Shown: piece by piece, positions 9,150 to 16,825 of the stretch
Position numbering within the stretch: the first letter of the stretch is position 1
Layout: each line of letters starts with the position of its first letter
From: Lachnospiraceae bacterium
GTDB taxonomy: Bacteria > Bacillota > Clostridia > Lachnospirales > Lachnospiraceae
Assembly (NCBI GenBank): GCA_900751995.1
Contig: CAADTP010000063.1
Location: 1 to 49,216, forward strand
Length of the DNA: 49,216 bases
Reading direction: 5' to 3'
Made by a program: the position numbers and the translations under genes
The notes under the pieces: model-generated
Databases searched by the model: none
What the model was told of the DNA's origin: nothing
What the model saw: only the letters and a program-made list of their open reading frames with translations

Positions 9150-10088
9150 ATGAAAAAAGCAAGAATCATTCTGGGGATTCTGTGTGCGTTCTCAGCAGTT
9201 GGGTGTGCCTGGTATGTACACACGACAAGAGAGAATATAGACACAGAGGGCCCGAAGCTGGAAGCTGCTTCTGATACTCTGGAAGTGGGTATTGACGCTA
9301 CGGAGGAAGAACTGACCAGGGACATGGTGGCAGAGGATTCCAGAGATGGAAATGTCTCTGACAGCATCATCGTGGAGAATATCACCAAGAAAGTGGGTGG
9401 AACTGACAATCAGTTTGAGATCAGCTATGTCGGATTTGATAAGTCGAGTAATACAGGGCGGCTGACAAGGAATCTGGTTTATACGGATTACAGGAAACCT
9501 CATTTTGCACTTTCTCAGGAACTTCGTTTTTCACAGAACGAGACGTTTTCTCTGCTGGATTATATTTCCGCCGAGGACTGTATTGATGGTGATGTGAGTC
9601 CGTTTATTACTGTAGAAGGAGCGGAAGCTTTTCAGAATGATCCGTCCGCCGGTATTTATGACTGTACGGTTTCGGTTTCTAACAGTGTAGGAGATACTGT
9701 GCAGCTTCCTTTGCAGGTGGAGATTTATGAGGACAGTTACGATGAGCGGTCTTTCCGTCCGAGTGTTGTGCTTACGGATTATCTGATCTATCACACGAAG
9801 GGCAAGGATCTGGATCTACGAAAGCTGCTCTCTTATGTAGATGATCAGGGACATTGTAAAATAGACTACGGTGAAATGGTGACCGTTACAGATAACAAAG
9901 GTGAAAGCGAGGAAGTAACGGAACAGGTTGCGAATGGCTCAAAGGAAAAATGGGTAAATATTTCGCAGATTTCCATAAATTCCAACGTAGATATCAACCA
10001 GGAAGGGGTCTATACGGTAGTGTACTCTTATACTTCTCCGGATACCGGTTATACAGGTGAGACCCGTCTGACGGTAGTAGTAGAATAG
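9150..10088 (+). CDS. Membrane-anchored or secreted protein with Ig-like (DUF5011/cadherin-type) domains
   Basis: This 312-residue protein has an N-terminal hydrophobic segment (ARIILGILCAFSAVGCAWYV); the Cys could be a lipobox, but the context is not ideal. The mature part holds about three Ig-like sandwiches. Each has the DUF5011 pattern of an acidic DG(N/D)VS segment (DSRDGNVSDSI, CIDGDVSPFITV) and a closing G.Y...Y.. strand (PSAGIYDCTVSVSN; QEGVYTVVYSYTS). Such domains usually mediate extracellular protein or carbohydrate contact. The gene starts 6 nt after the phosphatase stop and is followed by the kinase genes. No enzymatic motif is seen. It could be a periplasm-side partner of the Wzz domains, which is inference from position only. 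Confidence 0.7.
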   Translation: MKKARIILGILCAFSAVGCAWYVHTTRENIDTEGPKLEAASDTLEVGIDATEEELTRDMVAEDSRDGNVSDSIIVENITKKVGGTDNQFEISYVGFDKSSNTGRLTRNLVYTDYRKPHFALSQELRFSQNETFSLLDYISAEDCIDGDVSPFITVEGAEAFQNDPSAGIYDCTVSVSNSVGDTVQLPLQVEIYEDSYDERSFRPSVVLTDYLIYHTKGKDLDLRKLLSYVDDQGHCKIDYGEMVTVTDNKGESEEVTEQVANGSKEKWVNISQISINSNVDINQEGVYTVVYSYTSPDTGYTGETRLTVVVE

Positions 10089-10105
10089 GAAAGAAGGAGA
10101 ACGTG

Positions 10106-11503
10106 ATGAATCAGGAGATAAGACGGCAGCCGCAGAACAACGGTCAGACGATAGATGTGCCGTATATCAGCAGACATGTGCTGACAAATATTTTTGTGAT
10201 CCTTATGAGTGCGTGTATCGTTGGGATGGCGGCATTTGTAGGACTGGATCACTATATGGGAAACTCGTATACGGCAACGATGAAGCTTGCCATGATCGCA
10301 AGGGACAATACCGGTAACAGGCTGAGTGACGGAAGTCTGAGTACAGCAATGACGCGAAATCTGAATGTCCTGAACAGTGAGATGCTGATCGAACAGATAT
10401 CTAAGGATTCCGGTGTGGAACACATTTCGGGAACGATCAGTGCAGCACAGGTTCCTAATACGAACCTGATCTCTCTGAATGCGACAGCAGGGTCCGCGGA
10501 GGCAGCGCTCAGACTTTTGAAGTCTGCTTTAAACAGCTATCCGACGCTGACGGGATATTTTGAGTCCGGATACATGTTCCGGAGTCTTACAAATCTTTCC
10601 GCGGATAATATTGCAGAGCAGAAGGCTCGTCCGCTGTATTACGCATTACTGGCAGCTATGGCGGTGCTGGCAGGCGGAATCGGACTTACAGTATTTATTT
10701 GCATGTCGACAGACAAGATCTATAATCGACATCAGGCAGCGGCTGTTCTGGACATTCCGCTGCTCGTTTCCATTCATTTCCTTAAGAAAAAAAAGAATCA
10801 GAAGGCTATTCTGATCTCTCAGAGTTCGTCGAATGGAGTGTATGCGGAAGAGATTGACAAGCTGTCTACACAGGTAGAGCTGATGATGGACAAGGAGAAC
10901 CACAAAGTGCTTATGGTAAACTCTATCCGGGAAAATGAAGGAAAATCTACAATCGCAGTAAACCTTGCACTGAATCTTTCAAGGCGCGGCAAGAAAGTGC
11001 TTCTGATCGATGCCGATATGCGGCGTCCGGCAATGGCAAAGATTTTTGATTATACAGTTCCGAAGGAACAGAGTCTGTCAGAGTATCTTCTTGGCAGCAG
11101 TTCCCTGCAGGATGTGATCTATAAGGAGCCGAAATTCGAAAATCTTCGCTGTGTTTTCCAGAAATCTGCGGTTGCCGAGCCGGATAAACTTCTGGAGGAT
11201 GAGCAGTTCAGAATATTGCTACGTCAGGCTGCTTCTCACATGGATTATGTCATCCTGGATACGCCTCCTATGGGGATCGTACGTGATGCAGAGCTGATCG
11301 CGGCAGCGGCAGATGCAGCACTTCTTGTGATCAGACAGGACGGGGTACATGCGGCTGAGATTAATGATATGGTAGATGTCCTGGATGATACAGGAGTTTC
11401 TGTGCTTGGCGGCATTCTGAACATGGCGATCGGTGACAGGGATGGCATCAGCAGAGGGAAACGTTATGGGAAATACTATTATGGATATTCCGACAGAAAA
11501 TAA
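10106..11503 (+). CDS. Fused Wzz/CpsC-CpsD bacterial tyrosine kinase, copy 1
   Basis: This protein of about 465 residues has two membrane segments (about 28-47 and 180-201) bracketing a short extracytoplasmic Wzz-like domain, then a cytoplasmic BY-kinase domain. Walker A reads ENEGKSTIAVNLAL; the first P-loop Gly is replaced, but GKST is intact. Walker A' is VLLIDADMRRPA and Walker B is YVILDTPPMG. The C-terminus ends in a tyrosine cluster, RYGKYYYGY, the autophosphorylation tail. In capsule systems such kinases set polymer length and export through cycles of tail phosphorylation. I use ATG 10106 rather than GTG 10103 because the SD (AAGGAGA, ending 10100) is too close to the GTG. A paralogue follows 33 nt downstream. 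Confidence 0.9.
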   Translation: MNQEIRRQPQNNGQTIDVPYISRHVLTNIFVILMSACIVGMAAFVGLDHYMGNSYTATMKLAMIARDNTGNRLSDGSLSTAMTRNLNVLNSEMLIEQISKDSGVEHISGTISAAQVPNTNLISLNATAGSAEAALRLLKSALNSYPTLTGYFESGYMFRSLTNLSADNIAEQKARPLYYALLAAMAVLAGGIGLTVFICMSTDKIYNRHQAAAVLDIPLLVSIHFLKKKKNQKAILISQSSSNGVYAEEIDKLSTQVELMMDKENHKVLMVNSIRENEGKSTIAVNLALNLSRRGKKVLLIDADMRRPAMAKIFDYTVPKEQSLSEYLLGSSSLQDVIYKEPKFENLRCVFQKSAVAEPDKLLEDEQFRILLRQAASHMDYVILDTPPMGIVRDAELIAAAADAALLVIRQDGVHAAEINDMVDVLDDTGVSVLGGILNMAIGDRDGISRGKRYGKYYYGYSDRK

Positions 11504-11536
11504 CAGATTATCACAGATAAGGTGGGAGAGAGATAT

Positions 11537-13009
11537 ATGCAGTCCGATATGAGGGAGGCAACACGAACATACAACGGGCAGGGACAGATGAATCCGACAG
11601 AAATGATAGAGGATTATCTTCGCTGTTTCAAAAAGTACTGGCTTCAGCTTTTGCTTGTGCTGATCGCAGCGGCAGCTGTGACAGTGGCTTTTTTGAATCA
11701 GACCTATGAGCCTGTTTATACGGCAAAGATTACCTATGCTGTTAAGAAAACCGGAGATACATCTGTGGATTCGACACTGACCAGTAGACTGAGCAGTTCC
11801 ATAGATACAATGACCAAAACTTCAGAGTTTCAGGAGGAGCTTTCTGCAAATATGAAGGATTCTGTGCCAGATGGTTCTTTCTGGTTCAGTTCGCAGTATA
11901 CAGAGGGTGCAAACCTGTATATCATTACAGTAAATGCAAAATCATATGAATATGTAGATGAGATTCTTGAGGCATTTCAGAAAATCTACCCGTCCTGGGC
12001 AGACAGATCCAATGGATCGGTGGATCTTGAGGTCGTTGACCGGGTGCAGGCTTCTGCCGAACCGGGAAACAGTTATTCCCTGATTGATTTTGCGGTGAAG
12101 GGAATTCTTGTAGGACTGGTTCTTGTGGCTGGTCTGTCTACTCTTTATGTACAGCTGCTTCGGACTGTTCGCAAAGAAAAGGACATGAAAAAGATCACAT
12201 CCAAAGGTTGTATCTCTGTACTTCCGGAAGTGACGGTCAAGAAGAGAAACCGCAGTAAGCGGGTGCAGCTTATGATCAGCAACAAGCGTGTGGACTGGGG
12301 ATATAAGCAGTCTGTGTTGTCAGCACAGTCCAGGATCAATCTTCAGATGGAAAAAAATGATCAGAAGGTTCTGCTTGTGACCAGTACCCTTCCGCAGGAA
12401 GGAAAGAGTATTTTTTCTGTAAATCTGGCACTTGCTGAGATACAGAACGGCAAAAAGACAGTTCTGATCGATGGGGATCTTAGAAATCCTTCGGTTGGAC
12501 GGATTTTTGGCTTTGACGGTAAGGCAAAAGGACTGAGTGATTTCTTTGACGGCAGGGTCGGTGCAGAGGAGATTATTGTAAACAGTGGAAACCTTTCGGT
12601 GATCAGTGCCGGAACCAGAAACGGTGGGATCTCCGGTATTATCTCGGATCAGATGATGCAGGATCTTATGCGTTACCTCAGAAAAAACTATGACATGATC
12701 ATCATTGATACACCGCCGGCCGGTCTGTTTTCGGATGCCGAGATTTTTACGAAATATTCGGATGCGGTAGTATATATGGTTCGTTATGATCATGCATCTG
12801 TCCGCGAGGTTCAGGAAGGCATTGATCCGTTTATCCAGAATGAGAAGCTCCTGGGATATGTGATCAACCAGAGCCATGGTAATTTCTCAAATTATGGTCG
12901 ATATAGCCGTTATGGTAAGTATGGCTATTCCAAATATGGACACTACGGTAAGTATAAACGATATATCAAAACAGAAGAAACTTCTATGAACACAGAAGAT
13001 TCACTGTAG
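11537..13009 (+). CDS. Fused Wzz/CpsC-CpsD bacterial tyrosine kinase, copy 2
   Basis: This 490-residue protein has the same architecture as copy 1 but is clearly diverged. It has a membrane segment near residues 35-55, an extracytoplasmic Wzz-like region, a second segment near 185-205 and a cytoplasmic kinase. Walker A reads TLPQEGKSIFSVNLAL (GKS), A' is VLIDGDLRNPSV, and Walker B is MIIIDTPPAG. The C-terminal tail is strongly Tyr-rich (NYGRYSRYGKYGYSKYGHYG), with about nine tyrosines alternating with Gly/Lys/Arg. ATG 11537 follows a GGGAGAGA SD; the in-frame GTG 11522 lies upstream of that SD. Two fused BY-kinases in a row suggest hetero-oligomers or cross-phosphorylation; that is inference. 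Confidence 0.9.
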   Translation: MQSDMREATRTYNGQGQMNPTEMIEDYLRCFKKYWLQLLLVLIAAAAVTVAFLNQTYEPVYTAKITYAVKKTGDTSVDSTLTSRLSSSIDTMTKTSEFQEELSANMKDSVPDGSFWFSSQYTEGANLYIITVNAKSYEYVDEILEAFQKIYPSWADRSNGSVDLEVVDRVQASAEPGNSYSLIDFAVKGILVGLVLVAGLSTLYVQLLRTVRKEKDMKKITSKGCISVLPEVTVKKRNRSKRVQLMISNKRVDWGYKQSVLSAQSRINLQMEKNDQKVLLVTSTLPQEGKSIFSVNLALAEIQNGKKTVLIDGDLRNPSVGRIFGFDGKAKGLSDFFDGRVGAEEIIVNSGNLSVISAGTRNGGISGIISDQMMQDLMRYLRKNYDMIIIDTPPAGLFSDAEIFTKYSDAVVYMVRYDHASVREVQEGIDPFIQNEKLLGYVINQSHGNFSNYGRYSRYGKYGYSKYGHYGKYKRYIKTEETSMNTEDSL

Positions 13010-13025
13010 AGCGGGGAGAACTGGA

Positions 13026-13508
13026 ATGAAGAAAAAAATAGTTATGACATTTTTGCTTTTGCTTCTCTGTGCCGGATCAGTGACAGCTGCTTTGAAGTCC
13101 TTTGATAATGTGATGAATCAGCTTCAGGAGGCAAAGAGCATTCAGTCTGCCCGTCTGGAGGCGGCCAAAGTGACTCCTACACCGACACCTGAGCCGGTAG
13201 AGGAGACTCCACAGCAGACGGCACAGGTCACGGAAACACCGACACCGGAACCGGCAGACCCATCCAAACCGGTTCTGACATTGACAAGTGATACAATAGA
13301 GATTGCGGCCGGAAGTTCTTTTTCTGTTGTTTCAGCAGTGGCGGATATCACGGATGACAAGGATGACAGAAGTACGCTTTTCCGTTATATCCATGTAACA
13401 GGAAATTATGATCTGAGAACGCCGGGACAGTATAAGCTTGACTATATTGTTACAGACACCGATGGAAATATTTCACTGCCGAAGACGCTCACATTGATCG
13501 TAAAGTAG
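13026..13508 (+). CDS. Secreted single Ig-like (DUF5011-type) domain protein with a Thr/Pro linker
   Basis: This 160-residue protein starts with a signal peptide or signal anchor (KKKIVMTFLLLLLCAGSVTAA) and a short helical segment. A low-complexity TPTPEP linker occupies about residues 50-78. One C-terminal Ig-like domain follows, with KPVLTLTSDTIEIAAGSSF at its start and PGQYKLDYIVTDTDGNISL at its end, the latter being the classic closing motif of DUF5011/cadherin-like domains. The gene has a GGGGAG SD and sits 16 nt after the second kinase. It resembles the last domain of the 9150-10088 product, so the cassette encodes two exported Ig-like proteins flanking the kinases. Confidence 0.75.
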   Translation: MKKKIVMTFLLLLLCAGSVTAALKSFDNVMNQLQEAKSIQSARLEAAKVTPTPTPEPVEETPQQTAQVTETPTPEPADPSKPVLTLTSDTIEIAAGSSFSVVSAVADITDDKDDRSTLFRYIHVTGNYDLRTPGQYKLDYIVTDTDGNISLPKTLTLIVK

Positions 13509-13521
13509 ATGAGGTGGATCG

Positions 13522-15123
13522 GTGCAGAAAATAATCAGGGTTTTTAATGGGATTGGAGAGATGTCTTCAAAGCTGGATACACCTGTCGGACTTGTTTTTA
13601 CAGTTCTGTTTCTGGTGGCTGTTATAGCTGTGATCTTATCATGGATCATGCTGCCAAAGCTGAAATGGAAAACAGAAACCAGGAATACATTCCGCAGGTT
13701 TTCTGTCTGGCTCGCAGTGGGGATATATTTCGCAGGGATTCTTGGATGTATGTATCTGCTTCGTGACCCGGCGCAGGGTTATCAGATGCAGCTTATTCCT
13801 CTTTATGGGATTACAGATCGTACATTGCTCTACGGGGAATTGTTGAGTGATGTGGGATCACTTATGCTTTTTATCCCACTGGGGATTTTGTTTCTTGCAC
13901 AGTATGCAGGAGAGTATCCGCTTGCGTGTGCGGCGATGTTTGCATTCGGAGGCAGTCTTGCGACAGAGGTTCTGCAGTATATTTTAAAGATGGGTACCTT
14001 TTGTACAGAAGATATGATCTGTGCGGCGCTTGGCGGTGTCCTGGGTGCGCTGCTGGTACTTGCATGGAAGAAGACTCAAGGGAAGAAAAGTCTGGGTGGA
14101 ATCGTGCTCAGGATTGTCTTTGGTCTCTGCTCTTTTGTGTTTGTTCTGGGAATTGTTACTTTTGGAACCTATCATGTGCTTCGAATGACAGGTGAAAAAA
14201 GCATGAGGGAAAATATCAGTGATGTTTCCATGAATATGGAATCCGAAAAAAAGAATTCCTCTGATCTGATCTGGTACGACGGTAGGGCATATAAGTTTAA
14301 TGACCAGGCAGTTACGATTCTTTGTATGGGTATTGACCAGCAGTCGGAGGAGATTCAGCAGATTGATAACCTTTCAGGAGAGAGTGGACAGGCGGACAGT
14401 ATTTTTCTGGTAGTCCTGAATCCTGTAAACCGGCAGATGAATGTGATCGCAATCTCCCGTGATACGATGACAGAGATTGCCACTTACGATGCAAAGGGGA
14501 ATTATATCGGAGATTCTGTCAATCATCTTGGACTGGCATATGCTTTTGGAAACGGTAAAGATACCAGCTGTGAATATATGGTTCATGCAGTGTCGAAGTT
14601 GTTTTATGGAATTCCGATCAATGGATATGCTGCATTTAATATGGAGACCATCTCCAAACTGAATGATGCGGTTGGCGGCGTGACCGTGACGGTACCGGAA
14701 GGGGAAGACCTTTCGGAAGACCTTAAGGCAGGTACGACAGTAACGTTAAAAGGCAGCCAGGCAGAGACTTTTGTACGATATCGTGATACAGAGATGGAAG
14801 GAAGTAACAATCTGCGAATTGCCAGACAGAGAGAGTTTGTGTTGAATTTCTTTACAGCAGCAGTTGATGCAATGAAGAAGGATGTATCTCTTCCGGTAAC
14901 ACTTTATCAGCAGCTGACAGATGAAATGGTTACAGATATTGGGCTTGACAATGCAGTCTATCTGGCGACGGAAGCAGCCGGGATGCAGTTCGGAGAAGGC
15001 AATCTTATCATGCTTCAGGGCGAGGCAAAGGCCGGAAAGGTGTATGATGAGTTTTATGTAGATGACGCAAAGCTGTATGAGCTGATCCTGAATACGTTCT
15101 ATACGGAGGTTGCTCTGAAGTGA
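13522..15123 (+). CDS. VanZ-LytR/CpsA/Psr (LCP) fusion protein
   Basis: This is a 533-residue two-domain membrane protein. Residues about 25-215 are polytopic and VanZ-like: MQLIPLYGI, SLMLFIPLGILFLAQY, TEVLQYILKMGTFCTEDMICAALGGVLGALL. Residues about 270-525 are an extracytoplasmic LCP domain: ILCMGIDQQ, ADSIFLVVLNP, NVIAISRDTMTEI (the conserved SRDT), NHLGLAYAFG, AVGGVTVTVPEG, and FVRYRDTEMEGSNNLRIARQREFV with the Arg residues that bind the lipid pyrophosphate. LCP enzymes transfer polymers from undecaprenyl pyrophosphate to peptidoglycan, so this is probably the attachment enzyme for whatever polymer the kinases control. GTG 13522 follows a GAGGTGG SD; ATG 13561 is an alternative. Overlaps the next gene by 4 nt (GTGA). 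Confidence 0.88.
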   Translation: MQKIIRVFNGIGEMSSKLDTPVGLVFTVLFLVAVIAVILSWIMLPKLKWKTETRNTFRRFSVWLAVGIYFAGILGCMYLLRDPAQGYQMQLIPLYGITDRTLLYGELLSDVGSLMLFIPLGILFLAQYAGEYPLACAAMFAFGGSLATEVLQYILKMGTFCTEDMICAALGGVLGALLVLAWKKTQGKKSLGGIVLRIVFGLCSFVFVLGIVTFGTYHVLRMTGEKSMRENISDVSMNMESEKKNSSDLIWYDGRAYKFNDQAVTILCMGIDQQSEEIQQIDNLSGESGQADSIFLVVLNPVNRQMNVIAISRDTMTEIATYDAKGNYIGDSVNHLGLAYAFGNGKDTSCEYMVHAVSKLFYGIPINGYAAFNMETISKLNDAVGGVTVTVPEGEDLSEDLKAGTTVTLKGSQAETFVRYRDTEMEGSNNLRIARQREFVLNFFTAAVDAMKKDVSLPVTLYQQLTDEMVTDIGLDNAVYLATEAAGMQFGEGNLIMLQGEAKAGKVYDEFYVDDAKLYELILNTFYTEVALK

Positions 15124-15788
15124 AAAAAATAAAAATCTTTGGCATCGCAGCGGTTTTTCTGCTTCTGTGTGCGGTGGGTATTGCTGCGGGCAGATATCTG
15201 TATGGGGAAGAGAAGCCTGCAGTGAATGAGGATATTTATGCGTGGCTGGAAATTCCGGGGACGGACATAAATATGCCGGTTGTACAGGTGATGGCAGGGG
15301 ATCCTTTTTATACGGATCACAACGCACAGAGGGAAGAAGACCCCAAAGGTGCGCTTTTTACCGAGGATTATAATGCAAGAGATTTTGAGGATGCCATAAC
15401 AGTGATCTATGGCAGCAATAACTCTGTTTTTGGAGAGCTTTTCCAATATCTGGACAATCTGTATATGAAGGAGCACTCGCAGATCTGTATTTCAGCCAAT
15501 GAAAAAACTTATACTTATCGAATATTTGCGGCATATAAGACAGACAACCGGCATATTCTTGAGCGGTTTGATTTTGGGAAGACAGAAGGCAACAGGAAGG
15601 CATATCTTGACAGTATTTTTGATAATCGTGCCATGGATGTGCGGATTGATGATTCGGTCCATGTGGATCCGGATTCCAAGATACTGACGTTGTCCACGCA
15701 TGATACCGAGGATGAACAGAAGCGCTTTCTTGTCCAGGCATATCTGGAGAAATGTGAGGATGGAGAACGAAACGCTGTTGAAGAATGA
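15120..15788 (+). CDS. Sortase-B-like protein lacking the catalytic His and Cys (pseudo-sortase)
   Basis: This 222-residue protein has an N-terminal membrane anchor (residues 5-24) and a class B sortase fold: DIYAWLEIPGTDINMPVVQ, DPFYTDHNAQREEDPKGALF, then FEDAITVIYGSNN and SKILTLSTHDTEDEQKRFLVQA. In active sortases the VIYGHN motif supplies the His and the TLSTC motif supplies the Cys. Here these read VIYGSN (Ser99) and TLSTH (His194). The Arg equivalent (Arg202) remains. Flanking beta strands are well preserved and the reading frame is intact, so this looks like a maintained pseudoenzyme rather than decay. It overlaps the LCP gene start-to-stop (GTGA), arguing for coupled expression. Polymer or protein binding without transpeptidation is a possible role, but this is inference. 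Confidence 0.85.
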   Translation: MKKIKIFGIAAVFLLLCAVGIAAGRYLYGEEKPAVNEDIYAWLEIPGTDINMPVVQVMAGDPFYTDHNAQREEDPKGALFTEDYNARDFEDAITVIYGSNNSVFGELFQYLDNLYMKEHSQICISANEKTYTYRIFAAYKTDNRHILERFDFGKTEGNRKAYLDSIFDNRAMDVRIDDSVHVDPDSKILTLSTHDTEDEQKRFLVQAYLEKCEDGERNAVEE

Positions 15789-15806
15789 CGAAAGTAGTGC
15801 TATAAT
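15778..15806 (+). promoter_or_regulatory. Internal sigma-A-type promoter within the end of the pseudo-sortase gene
   Basis: TTGAAG (15778-15783) and TATAAT (15801-15806) are separated by 17 bp, with TG-C before the -10 (extended -10). It lies 35 bp before ATG 15841 and overlaps the last codons of the sortase-like gene. It would allow separate expression of the small secreted protein. Confidence 0.75.
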
Positions 15807-15840
15807 GATGCTCAGTAAATAAAAATATGGAGGTTAGGGT

Positions 15841-16491
15841 ATGAAAGCGATAATTTTTAAGACTGTGCTGATTGTGGCAGCAGTTTTTGCTTTATCTGTA
15901 AATGTAATGGCATCTGGCAGAATTACCAATGCAGTAGATAGTAATAAGGTTTCAGCAGAAACAACCACGCGTGCGATTGTTGGCGGAAAAGAACAGTTTC
16001 TGGTAGAGGAGGTTGGCGTGAAACTGGAGACAGTGAAACCGAGGATGTTTTCAGATGAGATCCAGAAAGAAGTGGATACTCTGAATCAGGCAGATGCTGA
16101 GGCAACACTTCAGGCAGCATTTGAAGCTGTTTATGGCAAGGATAAAGTACCGCAGGTTGATCTTTATAATGCGGACGGACTGAAACAGGAAGATATGGAC
16201 CTGAAAGAATTCAAGTTCCTTTCCCCTGTTATGAATCTTACGATCGATGAAGTACCTACAGAAGAGAAGCAGGTTGAGGTAACTTTTACAGTAAATAACC
16301 TTACAGACAAGATTGAACCGTTTATTCTCCATCGCTGCGAGAAGCATGGATGGCAATTGCTTGAGACAGAGGAAGTCAGCGAAAATCAGATCAAGGCATC
16401 CTTCCATTCACCAGGAGGTCCGGTAGCAGTTGTTTACCGTGAACTTCCGGAAGAGCAGAATGAGACAGATTCCGAGACAGCAGCACCGTAA
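15841..16491 (+). CDS. Small secreted protein of unknown family (216 aa)
   Basis: ATG 15841 follows a GGAGG SD. The product begins with a signal peptide (KAIIFKTVLIVAAVFALSVNVMA, cleavage after VMA-SG). The rest is soluble, acidic and beta-rich, with a helical block at about 80-105 (FSDEIQKEVDTLNQADAEATLQ). A C-terminal half contains VEVTFTVNNLTDKIEPFILHRCEKHGWQLLE, reminiscent of a small Ig-like or immunity-type sandwich. A single Cys (in HRCEKHG) is present. No anchor or catalytic motif is visible. I do not recognise the family. It is the last gene of the cassette and has its own promoter and a downstream terminator hairpin. Confidence 0.7.
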   Translation: MKAIIFKTVLIVAAVFALSVNVMASGRITNAVDSNKVSAETTTRAIVGGKEQFLVEEVGVKLETVKPRMFSDEIQKEVDTLNQADAEATLQAAFEAVYGKDKVPQVDLYNADGLKQEDMDLKEFKFLSPVMNLTIDEVPTEEKQVEVTFTVNNLTDKIEPFILHRCEKHGWQLLETEEVSENQIKASFHSPGGPVAVVYRELPEEQNETDSETAAP

Positions 16492-16558
16492 AAATATGAG
16501 GGGGAACTTCCAGTAATTTTTCTACCTAAAGAAAATAGAACAAAATAAATAAAATCAT

Positions 16559-16609
16559 AAAAAATCCCGATTTTCTGTGTTTTTCCATTGCAGATAGCCG
16601 GGATTTTTT
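16559..16609 (+). terminator. Rho-independent terminator after the polymer cassette
   Basis: An 11-bp perfect inverted repeat (AAAAAATCCCG at 16559-16569; CGGGATTTTTT at 16599-16609) has a 29-nt loop and ends in a T-run. It lies about 70 bp after the stop at 16491. The symmetric A/T flanks would make it work in both directions. Confidence 0.7.
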
Positions 16610-16741
16610 AGTGAAAGTACCAATCCATCTCGGAAGTATACTTTTCCCAAAAGAGTAACGATCAGAAAACTGTCAGATACAGATCCGGAACTCATGAAAC
16701 TGGACAGGGAATATCTCAGCTGCGAAAGCATACAAATCAGG

Positions 16742-16786
16742 CAGAGGGACAATCATTGCTATAAATGACTGTACCCTCTGTTTTTT
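16742..16786 (+). terminator. Terminator-like hairpin upstream of the recombinase
   Basis: CAGAGGG (16742-16748) pairs with CCCTCTG (16774-16780), followed by TTTTTT. An inner TCATT/AATGA pairing (about 16753-16767) extends the hairpin. It would insulate the recombinase from upstream transcription. Confidence 0.6.
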
Positions 16787-16825
16787 GGTATCTTATAATA
16801 CTTTGTAAAAAAGGAGAAGATACCA

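Larger units (their letters stand above)
16492..16825. other. Intergenic region between the polymer cassette and the recombinase
   Basis: This 334-bp stretch has no convincing gene. It holds a terminator-like hairpin at 16559-16609, a second hairpin with a T-run at 16742-16786, and a 10-bp inverted repeat at 16785-16826 that runs up to the recombinase start codon. Between the hairpins, about 40 codons on the + strand could be translated up to a stop near 16765 (RKLSDTDPELMKLDREYLSC), but there is no start codon or SD, so I treat it as a possible coding remnant only. Confidence 0.6.

Noticed and set aside
12320..12877. 185-codon minus-strand frame opposite the second BY-kinase
   Set aside because: It lies wholly under the kinase domain, lacks an SD and has no domain signal.
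8401..16491. Complete capsule biosynthesis operon
   Set aside because: Regulatory and attachment genes only; there are no glycosyltransferases, flippase or polymerase between 8.4 and 16.5 kb.
16611..16765. Possible + strand peptide (RKLSDTDPELMKLDREYLSC) between the cassette and the recombinase
   Set aside because: The composition looks protein-like, but there is no start codon or SD. It follows a terminator and ends near another hairpin. At best a coding remnant.
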